A stretch of 64,000 nt of DNA from Caballeronia pedi (GTDB taxonomy: Bacteria; Pseudomonadota; Gammaproteobacteria; Burkholderiales; Burkholderiaceae): NCBI RefSeq assembly GCF_001544915.2, contig NZ_FCOE02000007.1, positions 124,001 through 188,000 on the forward strand, read 5' to 3'. Below, in pieces: positions 36,291-44,532 of this stretch. A program made the position numbers and the translations under genes. Position 1 is the stretch's first letter; the number at the start of each line of letters is the position of its first letter. A model generated the notes under the pieces. It did no database searches, was not told the DNA's origin, and saw nothing but the letters and a program-made list of their open reading frames with translations.

Positions 36291-36748
36291 TGCGCGGCTG
36301 ATGGCGGCGCGGGACACACAACACCAGCAATACGCGACGGCACACGCCGCACGACCCGCCCGCCCATTTTTCTTGTTCGTGTAGTTTTTCTAGCATTTTT
36401 CTGCTGTTCCGAGCGTCGCTTCAGACGCATCTTCCATCCGCGCTTCACGCGTGCGACGCAGTTTCCTCCCTTTCGTTCTCCTGACGCCCTGCTTTTCCTG
36501 CGGCCTGCATCGAAAAAAAGTCCTGCGACTTGTTCTGACGCGACACGCCGAAAATCGCAAGATCGTTCTCTTCGCTGCCCGCAAACCCTTGTCCAGCAAG
36601 GCTCCGCTTCGTCTCTAAGAACGCGCTCCTTATTCTAGTGTCGTATTTCCACATGTGGTTGTCGCAAATAGTCGGCTGACGAGACTTTTTTCTGGCAACT
36701 ATGTATGCAGAGCGTGGACGCGCGTCCGCGCACGCCAGGAGATATTCG
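36291..36748. other. 458-bp non-coding stretch before choV
   Basis: No convincing gene. It is AT-richer than its surroundings around 36360-36410 and 36600-36710 and holds a perfect palindrome CCACATGTGG (36649-36658). It is probably the choV promoter region with a regulator site. Confidence 0.5.
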
Positions 36749-37927
36749 ATGAATTCCCCCAAGGTAGTAGTCGAAGGACTGTGCAAGGTGTTCGGCAACA
36801 GTCCCAAGCAGGCGCTCGACATGCTGGCCGGCGGCGCGACGAAGGAAGAAGTCTTCAAGCGCACCGGACAGATCGTCGGCGTCCATAACGTCTCCTTCGA
36901 TGTCAAGGAAGGCGAGATTTTCGTGCTCATGGGCCTGTCCGGCTCGGGCAAATCCACGCTGATCCGGCTCATCAACCGGCTGGTCGAACCGACTGCCGGC
37001 AAGGTGCTGATCGACGGCCGCGACGTGGCCGCCGTGCCGCGCTCGGAACTCACGTCCCTGCGCCGCAAGGACATGAGCATGGTGTTTCAGTCCTTCGCGC
37101 TCATGCCGCAGCGCACCGTTCTTTCCAACGCCGCATTCGGCCTCGAGGTCGCGGGCGTCGGCAAGAAGGAGCGCGAAAAGCGTGCGATGACCGTGCTGGA
37201 ACAGGTCGGCCTCGCGCCCTTCGCGCAGAAACTGCCCGCGCAGCTATCGGGCGGCATGCAGCAGCGTGTGGGCCTCGCGCGCGCACTCGCGGTGAATCCT
37301 TCGCTGATGATCATGGACGAGGCCTTCTCGGCGCTCGACCCGCTCAAGCGCAAGGAAATGCAGAACGTGCTGCTCGATCTGCAGCGCGAGCAGCGCCGCA
37401 CGATTCTCTTCGTGTCGCACGATCTGGAAGAAGCGATGCGCATCGGCACGCGCATCGCGATCATGGAAGGCGGCCGCGTCGTGCAGATCGGCACGCCGCA
37501 GGAAATCATCACCAATCCCGCCGACGACTACGTGGAAGCCTTCTTCGAAGGCATCGACACGAGCCGCTATCTGACCGCCGGCGATCTGATGCAGACCGAC
37601 GACGTGCCGCTCATGAAACACTCGCCGCAGATCGACGCATCGAGCGTCGCGGCGACGCTCAACGGCAGCGCGGACTACGCCTTCGTGCTCGACGGCGAGC
37701 GCCGCATCCGCGGCTTCGTCGGCCGCGACGCCAACGGCAACGCCGCGCCGCAGATCAGGCCCATCGAATGCATCCAGCGCAGCATGGCGCTCGATGACGT
37801 CGTGAACCGCGTGGTCGCGAGTCCGGCGCCGCTGCCCGTCGTCGAGGCGGACGGCTCGTATTGCGGTTCGATCAACAAGAGCAATGTCCTGAAGGTCCTT
37901 ACGCACCATCGAGGTTCCCATGTCTGA
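36749..37927 (+). CDS. choV: choline/glycine-betaine ABC transporter ATP-binding protein
   Basis: 392 aa ProV/ChoV-type ATPase. The family-specific N-terminus (VEGLCKVFGNSPKQALDMLA, then EVFKRTGQIVGVHNVSFDV) precedes Walker A GLSGSGKST, signature LSGGMQQRVGLARAL and Walker B LMIMDEAFSALD. Two CBS-like regulatory repeats occupy residues about 280-390. It energises choline uptake with the permease encoded next. ATG 36749 has an AGGAGA site; an upstream in-frame ATG adds an arginine-rich, non-conserved stretch. Overlaps choW by 8 bp. Confidence 0.9.
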   Translation: MNSPKVVVEGLCKVFGNSPKQALDMLAGGATKEEVFKRTGQIVGVHNVSFDVKEGEIFVLMGLSGSGKSTLIRLINRLVEPTAGKVLIDGRDVAAVPRSELTSLRRKDMSMVFQSFALMPQRTVLSNAAFGLEVAGVGKKEREKRAMTVLEQVGLAPFAQKLPAQLSGGMQQRVGLARALAVNPSLMIMDEAFSALDPLKRKEMQNVLLDLQREQRRTILFVSHDLEEAMRIGTRIAIMEGGRVVQIGTPQEIITNPADDYVEAFFEGIDTSRYLTAGDLMQTDDVPLMKHSPQIDASSVAATLNGSADYAFVLDGERRIRGFVGRDANGNAAPQIRPIECIQRSMALDDVVNRVVASPAPLPVVEADGSYCGSINKSNVLKVLTHHRGSHV

Positions 37928-38822
37928 AATCATTCCGCTTGGCAGTTGGGTGGACCACGGCGTCCACTATCTCCTCGATCACGACGCGAAAACCTTCGAC
38001 TCGATCGGCAAGGTCATCGAGACGTTCGCCGCGGCGGTCGAGCACGGCCTGCAGGCCATCCCGATGTGGCTGCTGATGGCGATCTTCGTCGGCATCGGCT
38101 TGTGGCGCGTCGGCTGGCGATTCGCGGCGTTCGTGCTCGCTTCGCTATTGCTGATCTACGCGACGAACTTCTGGGATCAGATGGTCATCACGCTGGGCCT
38201 CACGCTGTCGTCGACGATCATCAGCCTGATGCTCGGCATACCGCTCGGCATCTGGACCTCGAAGAGCCGCTACGTCGAGATGGGGGTGCGCCCGGTGCTC
38301 GATCTGATGCAGACGATGCCCGCCTTCGTCTACCTGATTCCGGCCGCGATGCTGTTCGGCCTGGGCCGCGTGCCGGGGATTCTGGCGACCGTCATCTTCG
38401 CGATGCCGCCGGCCGTCCGACTCACCGCGCTCGGCATCAAGCAAGTGAATCGCGAGATCGTGGAAGCGGGTCAGGCCTTCGGTTGCACGCCGTTCCAGCT
38501 GCTCTACAAGGTGCAGATTCCGAACGCGTTGCCGTCGATCATGACCGGCGTGAACCAGACGATCATGATGGCGCTGTCGATGGTGATCATCGCGTCGATG
38601 GTCGGCGCGGGCGGTCTCGGTAACGACGTGCTCGCATCGATCCAGCGTCTGGATATCGGCCTCGGTTTCGAGAGCGGCTTGTCGGTGGTGTTGCTGGCGA
38701 TCATTCTCGACCGCATCACCGAGAGCTTCGGACGGATGCCCGGCATGGCGCGCGCCCCGCTGTTCGCCGGTCTCAGGAGCGTGATGAAAGTGCGCCGCAC
38801 GCCCGCGACGCAACAAGGCTGA
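37920..38822 (+). CDS. choW: choline/glycine-betaine ABC transporter permease
   Basis: 300 aa ProW/ChoW-type inner-membrane permease with about six membrane helices and the coupling loop EAGQAFGCTPFQLLYKVQIP. Further hallmarks are LLMAIFVGIGLWRVGWRFAA, GIPLGIWTSKSRYVEMGVRP, DLMQTMPAFVYLIPAAMLFG and MIIASMVGAGGLG-type segment near residue 230. It sits between the ATPase and a regulator gene; the matching binding protein is encoded at 39930. Confidence 0.9.
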   Translation: MSEIIPLGSWVDHGVHYLLDHDAKTFDSIGKVIETFAAAVEHGLQAIPMWLLMAIFVGIGLWRVGWRFAAFVLASLLLIYATNFWDQMVITLGLTLSSTIISLMLGIPLGIWTSKSRYVEMGVRPVLDLMQTMPAFVYLIPAAMLFGLGRVPGILATVIFAMPPAVRLTALGIKQVNREIVEAGQAFGCTPFQLLYKVQIPNALPSIMTGVNQTIMMALSMVIIASMVGAGGLGNDVLASIQRLDIGLGFESGLSVVLLAIILDRITESFGRMPGMARAPLFAGLRSVMKVRRTPATQQG

Positions 38823-38834
38823 GAGGCTTGAAAC

Positions 38835-39827
38835 ATGAAGCGCGACGCGATCGTCCCAGCGGTTACGGATTCACCGTTGTCCAATCTCGCGCACTTCGGC
38901 TTTCTCACGCTGCCGAACTTCTCGATGATCGCGTTCACGAGCGCGGTCGAGGTGCTGCGCATGGCCAATTACGTCGGCCGCGCGCAGCATTATCGATGGT
39001 CGATCATCACGCCGGACGGCGAGCCCGCGCGTGCGAGCAACGGCATCACCGTGAAGCCGACCGTCACGCTCGACGAGGCGGGCATGCCGGACGTGCTGAT
39101 CGTGTGCGCGGGCTGGCACGTCGCCGATCATGTCGACGACAAGGTGATCGCGCTGTTGCAGCGCGCGCATGAGGCGGGCATTCCGCTCGGCGGGATCTGC
39201 ACCGGGCCGTATGCGCTGCTCGCGGCGAAACTGCTCGATGGCTATCGCTGCACGCTGCACTGGGAAGACATGTCGCCGGTCAACAAGCGCTTTCCGCATG
39301 TGCGTTTCGCGGACGAGCTGTTCGTGATCGACCGCGATCGCATGACATGCACGGGCGGCACCGCGCCGCTCGACCTGATGCTCAATCTCGTCGGCATGCG
39401 GCTCGGGCAGGCGCATGCGGCGCAGGTGTCGGAGCAGTTCATCGTCGAGCGGATTCGCGGCTCGACGGATTACCAGCACATTCCTGTCGATGCGCGCGTC
39501 GGCTTCTCGCGCGCCGAGCTGGTCGAAGTCGTGCGGCTGATGGAGGCGAACATCGAAGAGCCGCTGTCGCTCGACGAACTCGCGCGTCTCGTGCATCTGT
39601 CGCAGCGGCATTTGCAGCGCATGTTCAAGATGTTCCTCAATGTCTCGCCGACGCATTACTACCTGACGCTGCGCCTGCGCCGCGCGCGTGAGCTGTTGCG
39701 CAACACGGATGCATCCATCGCACGTGTGACGAGCATCTGCGGCTTCCATTCGCCTTGTCACTTCAGCAAGGCGTATCGCGCGCAGTTCGGTCATGCGCCG
39801 AGCGTGGAGCGCCGTTTATCGGCCTGA
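38835..39827 (+). CDS. GlxA-family AraC-type regulator (choline/betaine context)
   Basis: 330 aa. Residues 10-190 form a class I glutamine-amidotransferase-like (DJ-1/PfpI) domain with GGICTGPYALLAAKLLDGYR carrying the nucleophile-like cysteine. Residues about 220-328 form the AraC DNA-binding domain with two helix-turn-helices (LDELARLVHLSQRHLQRMFK and IARVTSICGFHSPCHFSKAY). This is the architecture of GbdR and CdhR, activators of betaine and carnitine catabolism in Pseudomonas. Lying between choW and choX, it probably regulates choline uptake or use. Confidence 0.87.
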   Translation: MKRDAIVPAVTDSPLSNLAHFGFLTLPNFSMIAFTSAVEVLRMANYVGRAQHYRWSIITPDGEPARASNGITVKPTVTLDEAGMPDVLIVCAGWHVADHVDDKVIALLQRAHEAGIPLGGICTGPYALLAAKLLDGYRCTLHWEDMSPVNKRFPHVRFADELFVIDRDRMTCTGGTAPLDLMLNLVGMRLGQAHAAQVSEQFIVERIRGSTDYQHIPVDARVGFSRAELVEVVRLMEANIEEPLSLDELARLVHLSQRHLQRMFKMFLNVSPTHYYLTLRLRRARELLRNTDASIARVTSICGFHSPCHFSKAYRAQFGHAPSVERRLSA

Positions 39828-39929
39828 CGTCCTGCTGGTCTGTTTTCTTCGCTCCGTGCGGGCTCGGCCGAGTCGCGCGCGCGGGCCGGGTCGCGTCTTC
39901 GTGCCTTCAAAAAACTGGGAGAGAGATAC

Positions 39930-40877
39930 ATGAAATGCTTGTGGATCGCGTCGCTGGCCGCGGCGATGTTGTCGGGTGCGTATGCCGCGAATGCGGCCGA
40001 ACCTGCCGCGTGCAAGAACGTGCGCTTCGCGGATGTCGGCTGGACGGATATCGCCGCGACCACCGGACTTGCATCGACGATTCTCCAGGGCCTCGGCTAC
40101 AACCCGACGAAGACGATCGCCTCGGTGCCGATCACGTTCGCGGGCGTGAAGAGCAAGCAGATCGACGTGTTCCTCGGCTACTGGTCGCCGACGATGGACC
40201 CGATGATCGATTCGTTCAGGAAAGCGAATCAAGTGAAGATCCTGCCGACGCCGAATCTCACGGGCGCGAAGTACACGCTCGCGGTGCCTGACTATGCGTA
40301 TCAGGCGGGCATCAAGAATTTCAGCGACATCGCGAAGAATTTCGACAAGCTCGATGGCAAGATCTACGGCATAGAGCCTGGCAACGACGGCAATGCGCTC
40401 ATCAAGAAGATGATCGACAGCAACATGTACGGGCTCGGCAAGTTCAAGCTCGTGGAGTCGAGCGAGGCGGGCATGCTCGTCGAGGTGAATCGCGCGGTTC
40501 GCGAGAAGAAGCCGATCGTGTTTCTCGGCTGGGAGCCGCATCCGATGAACGTGCAGATGAAGATCGACTATCTCGCGGGCGGCGATGACGTGTTCGGGCC
40601 GAACTACGGCGAAGCGAAGGTGCTGACGGTCACGCCGACGGACTACGACACGCGCTGCCCGAATGTGGCGAAGCTCGTATCGAATTTGCAGTTCACGACG
40701 GATATCGAGAACCACGTGATGCTGCCGATCATGAACAAGACGGATGCGAACAAGGCGGCGCGTGAATGGCTGAAGGCGAATCCGGGCGTGCTCGACAAAT
40801 GGCTCGCGGGGGTGAAGACGATTGATGGGAAGGAGGGATTGCCGGCGGTGAAGGCGTATGTGGCGGCGGGGAACTGA
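39930..40877 (+). CDS. choX: choline ABC transporter substrate-binding protein
   Basis: 315 aa with a signal peptide ending at ANAAEP (about residue 22). The mature protein follows ChoX of Sinorhizobium closely: ACKNVRFADVGWTDIAATTG, DVFLGYWSPTMDPMIDSF, GAKYTLAVPDYAY, GKIYGIEPGNDGNALI, FLGWEPHPMN and GGDDVFGPNYG. The aromatic residues in these segments form the cage for the trimethylammonium group. It completes choVW across the intervening regulator; an AGAGAGA ribosome site precedes the ATG. Confidence 0.9.
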   Translation: MKCLWIASLAAAMLSGAYAANAAEPAACKNVRFADVGWTDIAATTGLASTILQGLGYNPTKTIASVPITFAGVKSKQIDVFLGYWSPTMDPMIDSFRKANQVKILPTPNLTGAKYTLAVPDYAYQAGIKNFSDIAKNFDKLDGKIYGIEPGNDGNALIKKMIDSNMYGLGKFKLVESSEAGMLVEVNRAVREKKPIVFLGWEPHPMNVQMKIDYLAGGDDVFGPNYGEAKVLTVTPTDYDTRCPNVAKLVSNLQFTTDIENHVMLPIMNKTDANKAAREWLKANPGVLDKWLAGVKTIDGKEGLPAVKAYVAAGN

Positions 40878-40922
40878 TCGACGGGTGCGGCTTTGGCTAT
40901 CTGGCCATTGCCGCAATGAGAG

Positions 40923-41219
40923 TCAGGCGCGAGGCCGACCGTTTATGAGGCGCACCGCGATCTGGAACAGCCCAAACACCAGAACCCCGACGACAAGCCA
41001 GCTAACGACGAAGATGCCGATAAGCCCTATAGTCGAGATGTCCCAAGGATCGTTGATCTCGGCGCGCACGGCCTCCAGAACGTAGCGGATCGTCATATCC
41101 ATCCAGTAGGGCATCATCGGTGTGCGGCGAATGATGAAGACAGCCAAGACGATGCCTAGCTCGTATGTCACAAAAACGAGCAGTGCCGTACGAAGAAGGA
41201 GAAGGGACATGCGCTTCAT
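40923..41219 (-). CDS. putative immunity protein, two-helix membrane protein
   Basis: 98 aa with two membrane helices (about 5-28, LLLLRTALLVFVTYELGIVL; and about 63-88, STIGLIGIFVVSWLVVGVLV) joined by an approximately 35-residue loop (MPYWMDMTIRYVLEAVRAEI). No known family. Its start overlaps the stop of the DUF2778 gene by 4 bp, so the two are co-expressed. Tight coupling to a peptidoglycan-type toxin and a probable periplasmic loop suggest that it protects the producer in the periplasm. Base composition is poorer in GC than neighbouring genes. Confidence 0.55.
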   Translation of the reverse strand: MKRMSLLLLRTALLVFVTYELGIVLAVFIIRRTPMMPYWMDMTIRYVLEAVRAEINDPWDISTIGLIGIFVVSWLVVGVLVFGLFQIAVRLINGRPRA

Positions 41220-41695
41220 CGAACTTCCACCGTGCCATAGGCCATGAATATGGACTTCGGCACTGGAAGCTGTGGCGGGCTCTTTCGAATATATCGCTGC
41301 AGATACTCGAATTCGGCTGGATTAACGAGTGTAATACAACCCTCGCTCAACCCGGCATCCCCGCTTGGGTGAAGGCGAAATTGTCCACGTCTTATGCCAT
41401 GAATCATTGTATCGTCGCCCGTATCCGGATTCCAAAGCATGAACCATTTTGAACGATCGGATGACCTCGTATGCGCCGCCATCCAATCGTGGACGTCGCC
41501 GAACAGGCCACCTGATTGTCGGTCCACTAGATAATAGGTACCCGGCGGAATGGGGCCGATGTTCGGTTTGTCTGTAGCGTTCGGATTATTGATCCCTTCT
41601 TTCTGACCGGAGAACGCCTCAACTGTCCCGTATCCGGAGCAAATGAGAGTCGATGACGTTTTGTTATTCAGCGTGAATGTGCAGCGTACCGGCAT
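41216..41695 (-). CDS. DUF2778 protein, putative T6SS Tlde1-like L,D-transpeptidase effector
   Basis: 159 aa, no signal peptide. It carries the DUF2778 layout: TFTLNNKTSSTLICSGYGTV, AFSGQKEG, NIGPIPPGTYYLVDRQSG, and the catalytic-like MIHGIRRGQFRLHP (H109) followed by S-E-G-C (S117, C120) in GLSEGCITL. This H...SxGC arrangement is that of Tlde1, a type VI effector acting on peptidoglycan as L,D-carboxypeptidase/exchange enzyme in target periplasms. The lack of a signal peptide fits delivery by T6SS, though no T6SS structural gene is in the window. It is followed by the putative immunity gene with a 4-bp overlap. Confidence 0.72.
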   Translation of the reverse strand: MPVRCTFTLNNKTSSTLICSGYGTVEAFSGQKEGINNPNATDKPNIGPIPPGTYYLVDRQSGGLFGDVHDWMAAHTRSSDRSKWFMLWNPDTGDDTMIHGIRRGQFRLHPSGDAGLSEGCITLVNPAEFEYLQRYIRKSPPQLPVPKSIFMAYGTVEVR

Positions 41696-41847
41696 CGTGT
41701 AGGCAACGATAGAAAATTGACGTGCTCACGGTAGCGGCTACTCGTTACGGCGTGTGTAACCTTGTGCAAAAACTGAGGAGTAAAATGGGCCGCCAGGCAA
41801 AGGGTATTGCAGGAATGCTAATTATGAGCAATGTTTAAACGGAAATT

Positions 41848-41880
41848 GCCGGAATGACACATTCATATGTGCCTTCCGGC
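41848..41880. other. stem-loop upstream of the effector pair
   Basis: Arms GCCGGAA (41848-41854) and TTCCGGC (41874-41880) enclose a second inverted repeat CACAT/ATGTG. The region 41696-41901 is AT-rich and otherwise empty apart from a 17-codon frame at 41785 with a good ribosome site. The stem-loop may be a terminator of the aldolase transcript. Confidence 0.4.
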
Positions 41881-41901
41881 ATTCAAAATTGAGACTTCGC
41901 A

Positions 41902-42669
41902 TCAACTCCTATAATCCGTCCCCCCACTCCCCTCGATCATCCTCAACGCCGCCTCCCACTGCAGCGCCATAATCCCATCCGCTTCATCCCGTCGATATTG
42001 CTCCGCCGTCAACTCACAAACCTTCTTCGACGGAAAATTCAATTCCCCATTCCCCGCCAACGCCCGAATCTGAATCTCGCACGCCCGCTCGAGAAAATAC
42101 ATTTCCTGAAACGCCTCGGGAATCGACTTTCCGCAAGTCAGCAACCCGTGATTCTTCAAGATCATCGCGTTATGCGCGCCGAGATCATTGACGAGTCGAT
42201 CCCGCTCCGCGAGATCCAGCGCGATCCCTTCATAGTCGTGATACGCAATATGCCCGTAATACTTCAATGCATGCTGGCTGATCGGCAAAAGCCCCTGCTT
42301 CTGCGCCGACACCGCGGCGCCCGCCGCCGTATGCGTATGCACGACGCACAGCACATCGGGCCGCGCCATGTGAACGGCGGAATGAATCGTGAAGCCCGCC
42401 GGATTCACGCGATGCCGCTCCGGATCATCGCCCGCGCCCGCTTCTACCGGACGTCCCTCATGATCGATGCGCACCAGATCCGACGCCCGCATCTCGTCGA
42501 ACAGCACGCCATACCGATTGATCAGAAAGTGATGGTCGGAGCCCGGCACGCGCGCGCTGATATGCGTGAAGATCATGTCGGTCCAGCGAAAGTGTCCGAT
42601 CACGCGATAAAGCGCCGCGAGATCGCAACGCACTTTCCACTCTTCCTGGGAATATCCGTGAGTCTGCAT
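41902..42669 (-). CDS. class II aldolase/adducin-family protein
   Basis: 255 aa. Zinc-dependent class II aldolase fold: DLAALYRVIGHFRWTDMIFT at the start, the zinc histidines in IHSAVHMARPDVLCVVHTHT, the third histidine in LKNHGLLTCGKSIPEAFQEM and the adducin-type ISQHALKYYGHIAYHDYEGI. Members cleave or epimerise sugar phosphates or act in other C-C bond chemistry; the substrate is unknown. Read in the same direction as the GlxA/AraC gene upstream, with a 54-bp gap. Confidence 0.82.
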   Translation of the reverse strand: MQTHGYSQEEWKVRCDLAALYRVIGHFRWTDMIFTHISARVPGSDHHFLINRYGVLFDEMRASDLVRIDHEGRPVEAGAGDDPERHRVNPAGFTIHSAVHMARPDVLCVVHTHTAAGAAVSAQKQGLLPISQHALKYYGHIAYHDYEGIALDLAERDRLVNDLGAHNAMILKNHGLLTCGKSIPEAFQEMYFLERACEIQIRALAGNGELNFPSKKVCELTAEQYRRDEADGIMALQWEAALRMIEGSGGTDYRS

Positions 42670-42723
42670 GCCGTTCCTCCTGGGTTTGTTGAGCCGCGCA
42701 ACGCGTGAACAAAAGGAAACCGT

Positions 42724-43812
42724 CTAGATTGCCTGCGCGCGGCCCGGAAAAACTTCGTCGTAATCCATTGGCTGATTCGCTTCCGGCGCATCCTGTACGC
42801 CGCCCTGCTCGCGATACATCATCGGCGGCACACCGAACTGTTTGCGAAACTCGCGGCCGAGATGCGAGGCATCGGAGAAACCGCAACTCGACGCGATATC
42901 GGCGACGGTCTTGTCCGAACTCGTCAGCAGCCACGCGGCCGTGCGCAGCCGCACCTGCTTCGCGTAAGCCTGCGGCGCCTTGCCGGTTTCGGCCTTGAAG
43001 AGGCGCTCCAGTTGCCGGGTCGACAAATCGAGCTTGTGCGCGAGTTCATCGAGCGTGAGCGAACGCCCGACGTGCTGTTCCATCAGCAGGATCGCACGTT
43101 TCACCTTCGGATGCGTCGCGGGCGCGAGGCCTGGCGGATGCGGCTGCGGCGCGTTGCCTTTCTGCATGTCGTCGACGAGCAGGATGCGCAGCGCCTTTTG
43201 CACCGTCGCCGTCTCGAAGTGACGCAGAAGAATCGCGGCGGCGACATCGATCGACGCGCGCCCGCCCGAACACGTGATCCGCCTTCTGTCGATGACGAAG
43301 AGCCGGTCCGCGACGAGCGCCTGTTCATCGGCATGGGGGAAACGCTCGACGAAATCCCAGTAGTGAAACCAGCTCACGCAGATGCGATGTCCTTCGAGCA
43401 CGCCCGCGCGCATCAGCGAAAACACGCCGGTGCACATGCCGACGAGCGTCGCATTCGACGCGGCGGCGCGGCGGATGAACTGAAGCGTCGCCTCGCTCGT
43501 GGCGGGACCGGAATGCAGCAGGCCGCCGACCACCACCACGTAATCGAACGGCTCGGCCTGATCGTAGGTTTCCCACGGCGTGATCTGGATGCCGCAACTC
43601 GCGCGCACCGGCGCGAGCGTCTCGCCGATGACGCTCCACGAGCAGCGCACCGGGCGGCTGAAATCGCCTTCGTCGGCGGACAGGCGCAACAGATCGACGA
43701 AACCGGAGAACGCGGTCAGCGTGAAGTTCGGCAACAGAATGATGCCGAAGCGGATGCGTGATTTCGATTGACCGTCGACGGAAGACGGCGGAAGGGACTC
43801 GGCGGCGTTCAT
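42724..43812 (-). CDS. GbdR-like GlxA/AraC transcription regulator
   Basis: 362 aa. N-terminal DJ-1/PfpI-like domain (IRFGIILLPNFTLTAFSGFV, VVVVGGLLHSGPATSE, LVGMCTGVFSLMRAGVLEGH) and C-terminal AraC domain with two helix-turn-helices (LDELAHKLDLSTRQLERLFK, VADIASSCGFSDASHLGREF). It is longer at the C-terminus than the copy at 38835. GbdR-type proteins activate glycine-betaine and sarcosine catabolism genes, and the sarcosine oxidase operon starts 2.1 kb away, so it is a good candidate for its activator. Confidence 0.87.
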   Translation of the reverse strand: MNAAESLPPSSVDGQSKSRIRFGIILLPNFTLTAFSGFVDLLRLSADEGDFSRPVRCSWSVIGETLAPVRASCGIQITPWETYDQAEPFDYVVVVGGLLHSGPATSEATLQFIRRAAASNATLVGMCTGVFSLMRAGVLEGHRICVSWFHYWDFVERFPHADEQALVADRLFVIDRRRITCSGGRASIDVAAAILLRHFETATVQKALRILLVDDMQKGNAPQPHPPGLAPATHPKVKRAILLMEQHVGRSLTLDELAHKLDLSTRQLERLFKAETGKAPQAYAKQVRLRTAAWLLTSSDKTVADIASSCGFSDASHLGREFRKQFGVPPMMYREQGGVQDAPEANQPMDYDEVFPGRAQAI

Positions 43813-43879
43813 GCGGGCGACATGCGGCTGGGACGTTATCCGTCGAGCATAACACCCGGCCGCGGGCATCGGGCGTGCT

Positions 43880-44194
43880 TCAGCCGCCGAGCACGGCGAA
43901 CGCCCAGGCGAAGACGCCGCCGATCACCGCGCCGGTCGCGCGGCCGAGCACGCTCGCGATGGTGTAATCGCCCCAACGCTGCTCGACTTCGGCCTTCAAC
44001 ACGCCGAAGTAGCGCAGCACGGGATCGATCGAGCAGAGCAGCGCCAGTGCGGCCCAGACGGGCGCCTGGCGCGTGAGCACGCGATCGACGGCGAGGAGAT
44101 CGGCTGCCTGAAGCGCGCCGACGACAACCACGCCGACGAGGAAAGCGAGAGTCCAGGATTTGAAGAACTGATCGGGTAGTGCGTGAGTTTCCAT
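43880..44194 (-). CDS. unknown small membrane protein
   Basis: 104 aa with two or three membrane segments (FLVGVVVVGALQAADLLAV, VWAALALLCSIDPVLRYFG, ATGAVIGGVFAWAFAVLGG). No family recognised. ATG 44194 is the first that leaves the downstream hydrophobic layout intact; longer frames run into the serine dehydratase leader. It precedes the GbdR-like gene on the same strand by 67 bp. Confidence 0.6.
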   Translation of the reverse strand: METHALPDQFFKSWTLAFLVGVVVVGALQAADLLAVDRVLTRQAPVWAALALLCSIDPVLRYFGVLKAEVEQRWGDYTIASVLGRATGAVIGGVFAWAFAVLGG

Positions 44195-44532
44195 CGATGC
44201 AAACGGGAGAAGCGGGAAAGGGCGGAAAGCGCACCGAAGCCTGCTGGCACGGCGCACTGAGAACCTAGGGAATATACCGATGCACGCTCTTCCGGCGCTT
44301 CGGACCAGTCTCAAAAATCTGAAAAGTGCAACGAAGATGCGCAGAAACGCGCCGCGCGCGAAACGCTCTGTTAAACGCGCCGGTTTTGCGGGAGAACGTC
44401 GCCTTTTGGGACACGAATGAGCCCCTGACGTCGCGATCCCATTTCGATGGCGGTTTTGTTCTATCGAGTCCTTGCAGGGTTTGGTGCAATGAGAGCCATA
44501 CCGAAACCGCGCCAAAACCCAGGGACTCGCCC
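44195..44532. other. 338-bp leader before serine dehydratase
   Basis: Divergent promoter region with no gene. GC-rich inverted stretches occur around 44340-44390, but no riboswitch (including the glycine aptamer) was recognised. Confidence 0.4.

Noticed and set aside
41785..41838. 17-codon frame with a strong GAGGAGT ribosome site upstream of the effector gene
   Set aside because: Too short to support, no relation to the pair; perhaps a relic of a longer gene.
44195..44532. Possible glycine riboswitch before serine dehydratase and sox
   Set aside because: The conserved aptamer blocks were looked for on both strands and not found.
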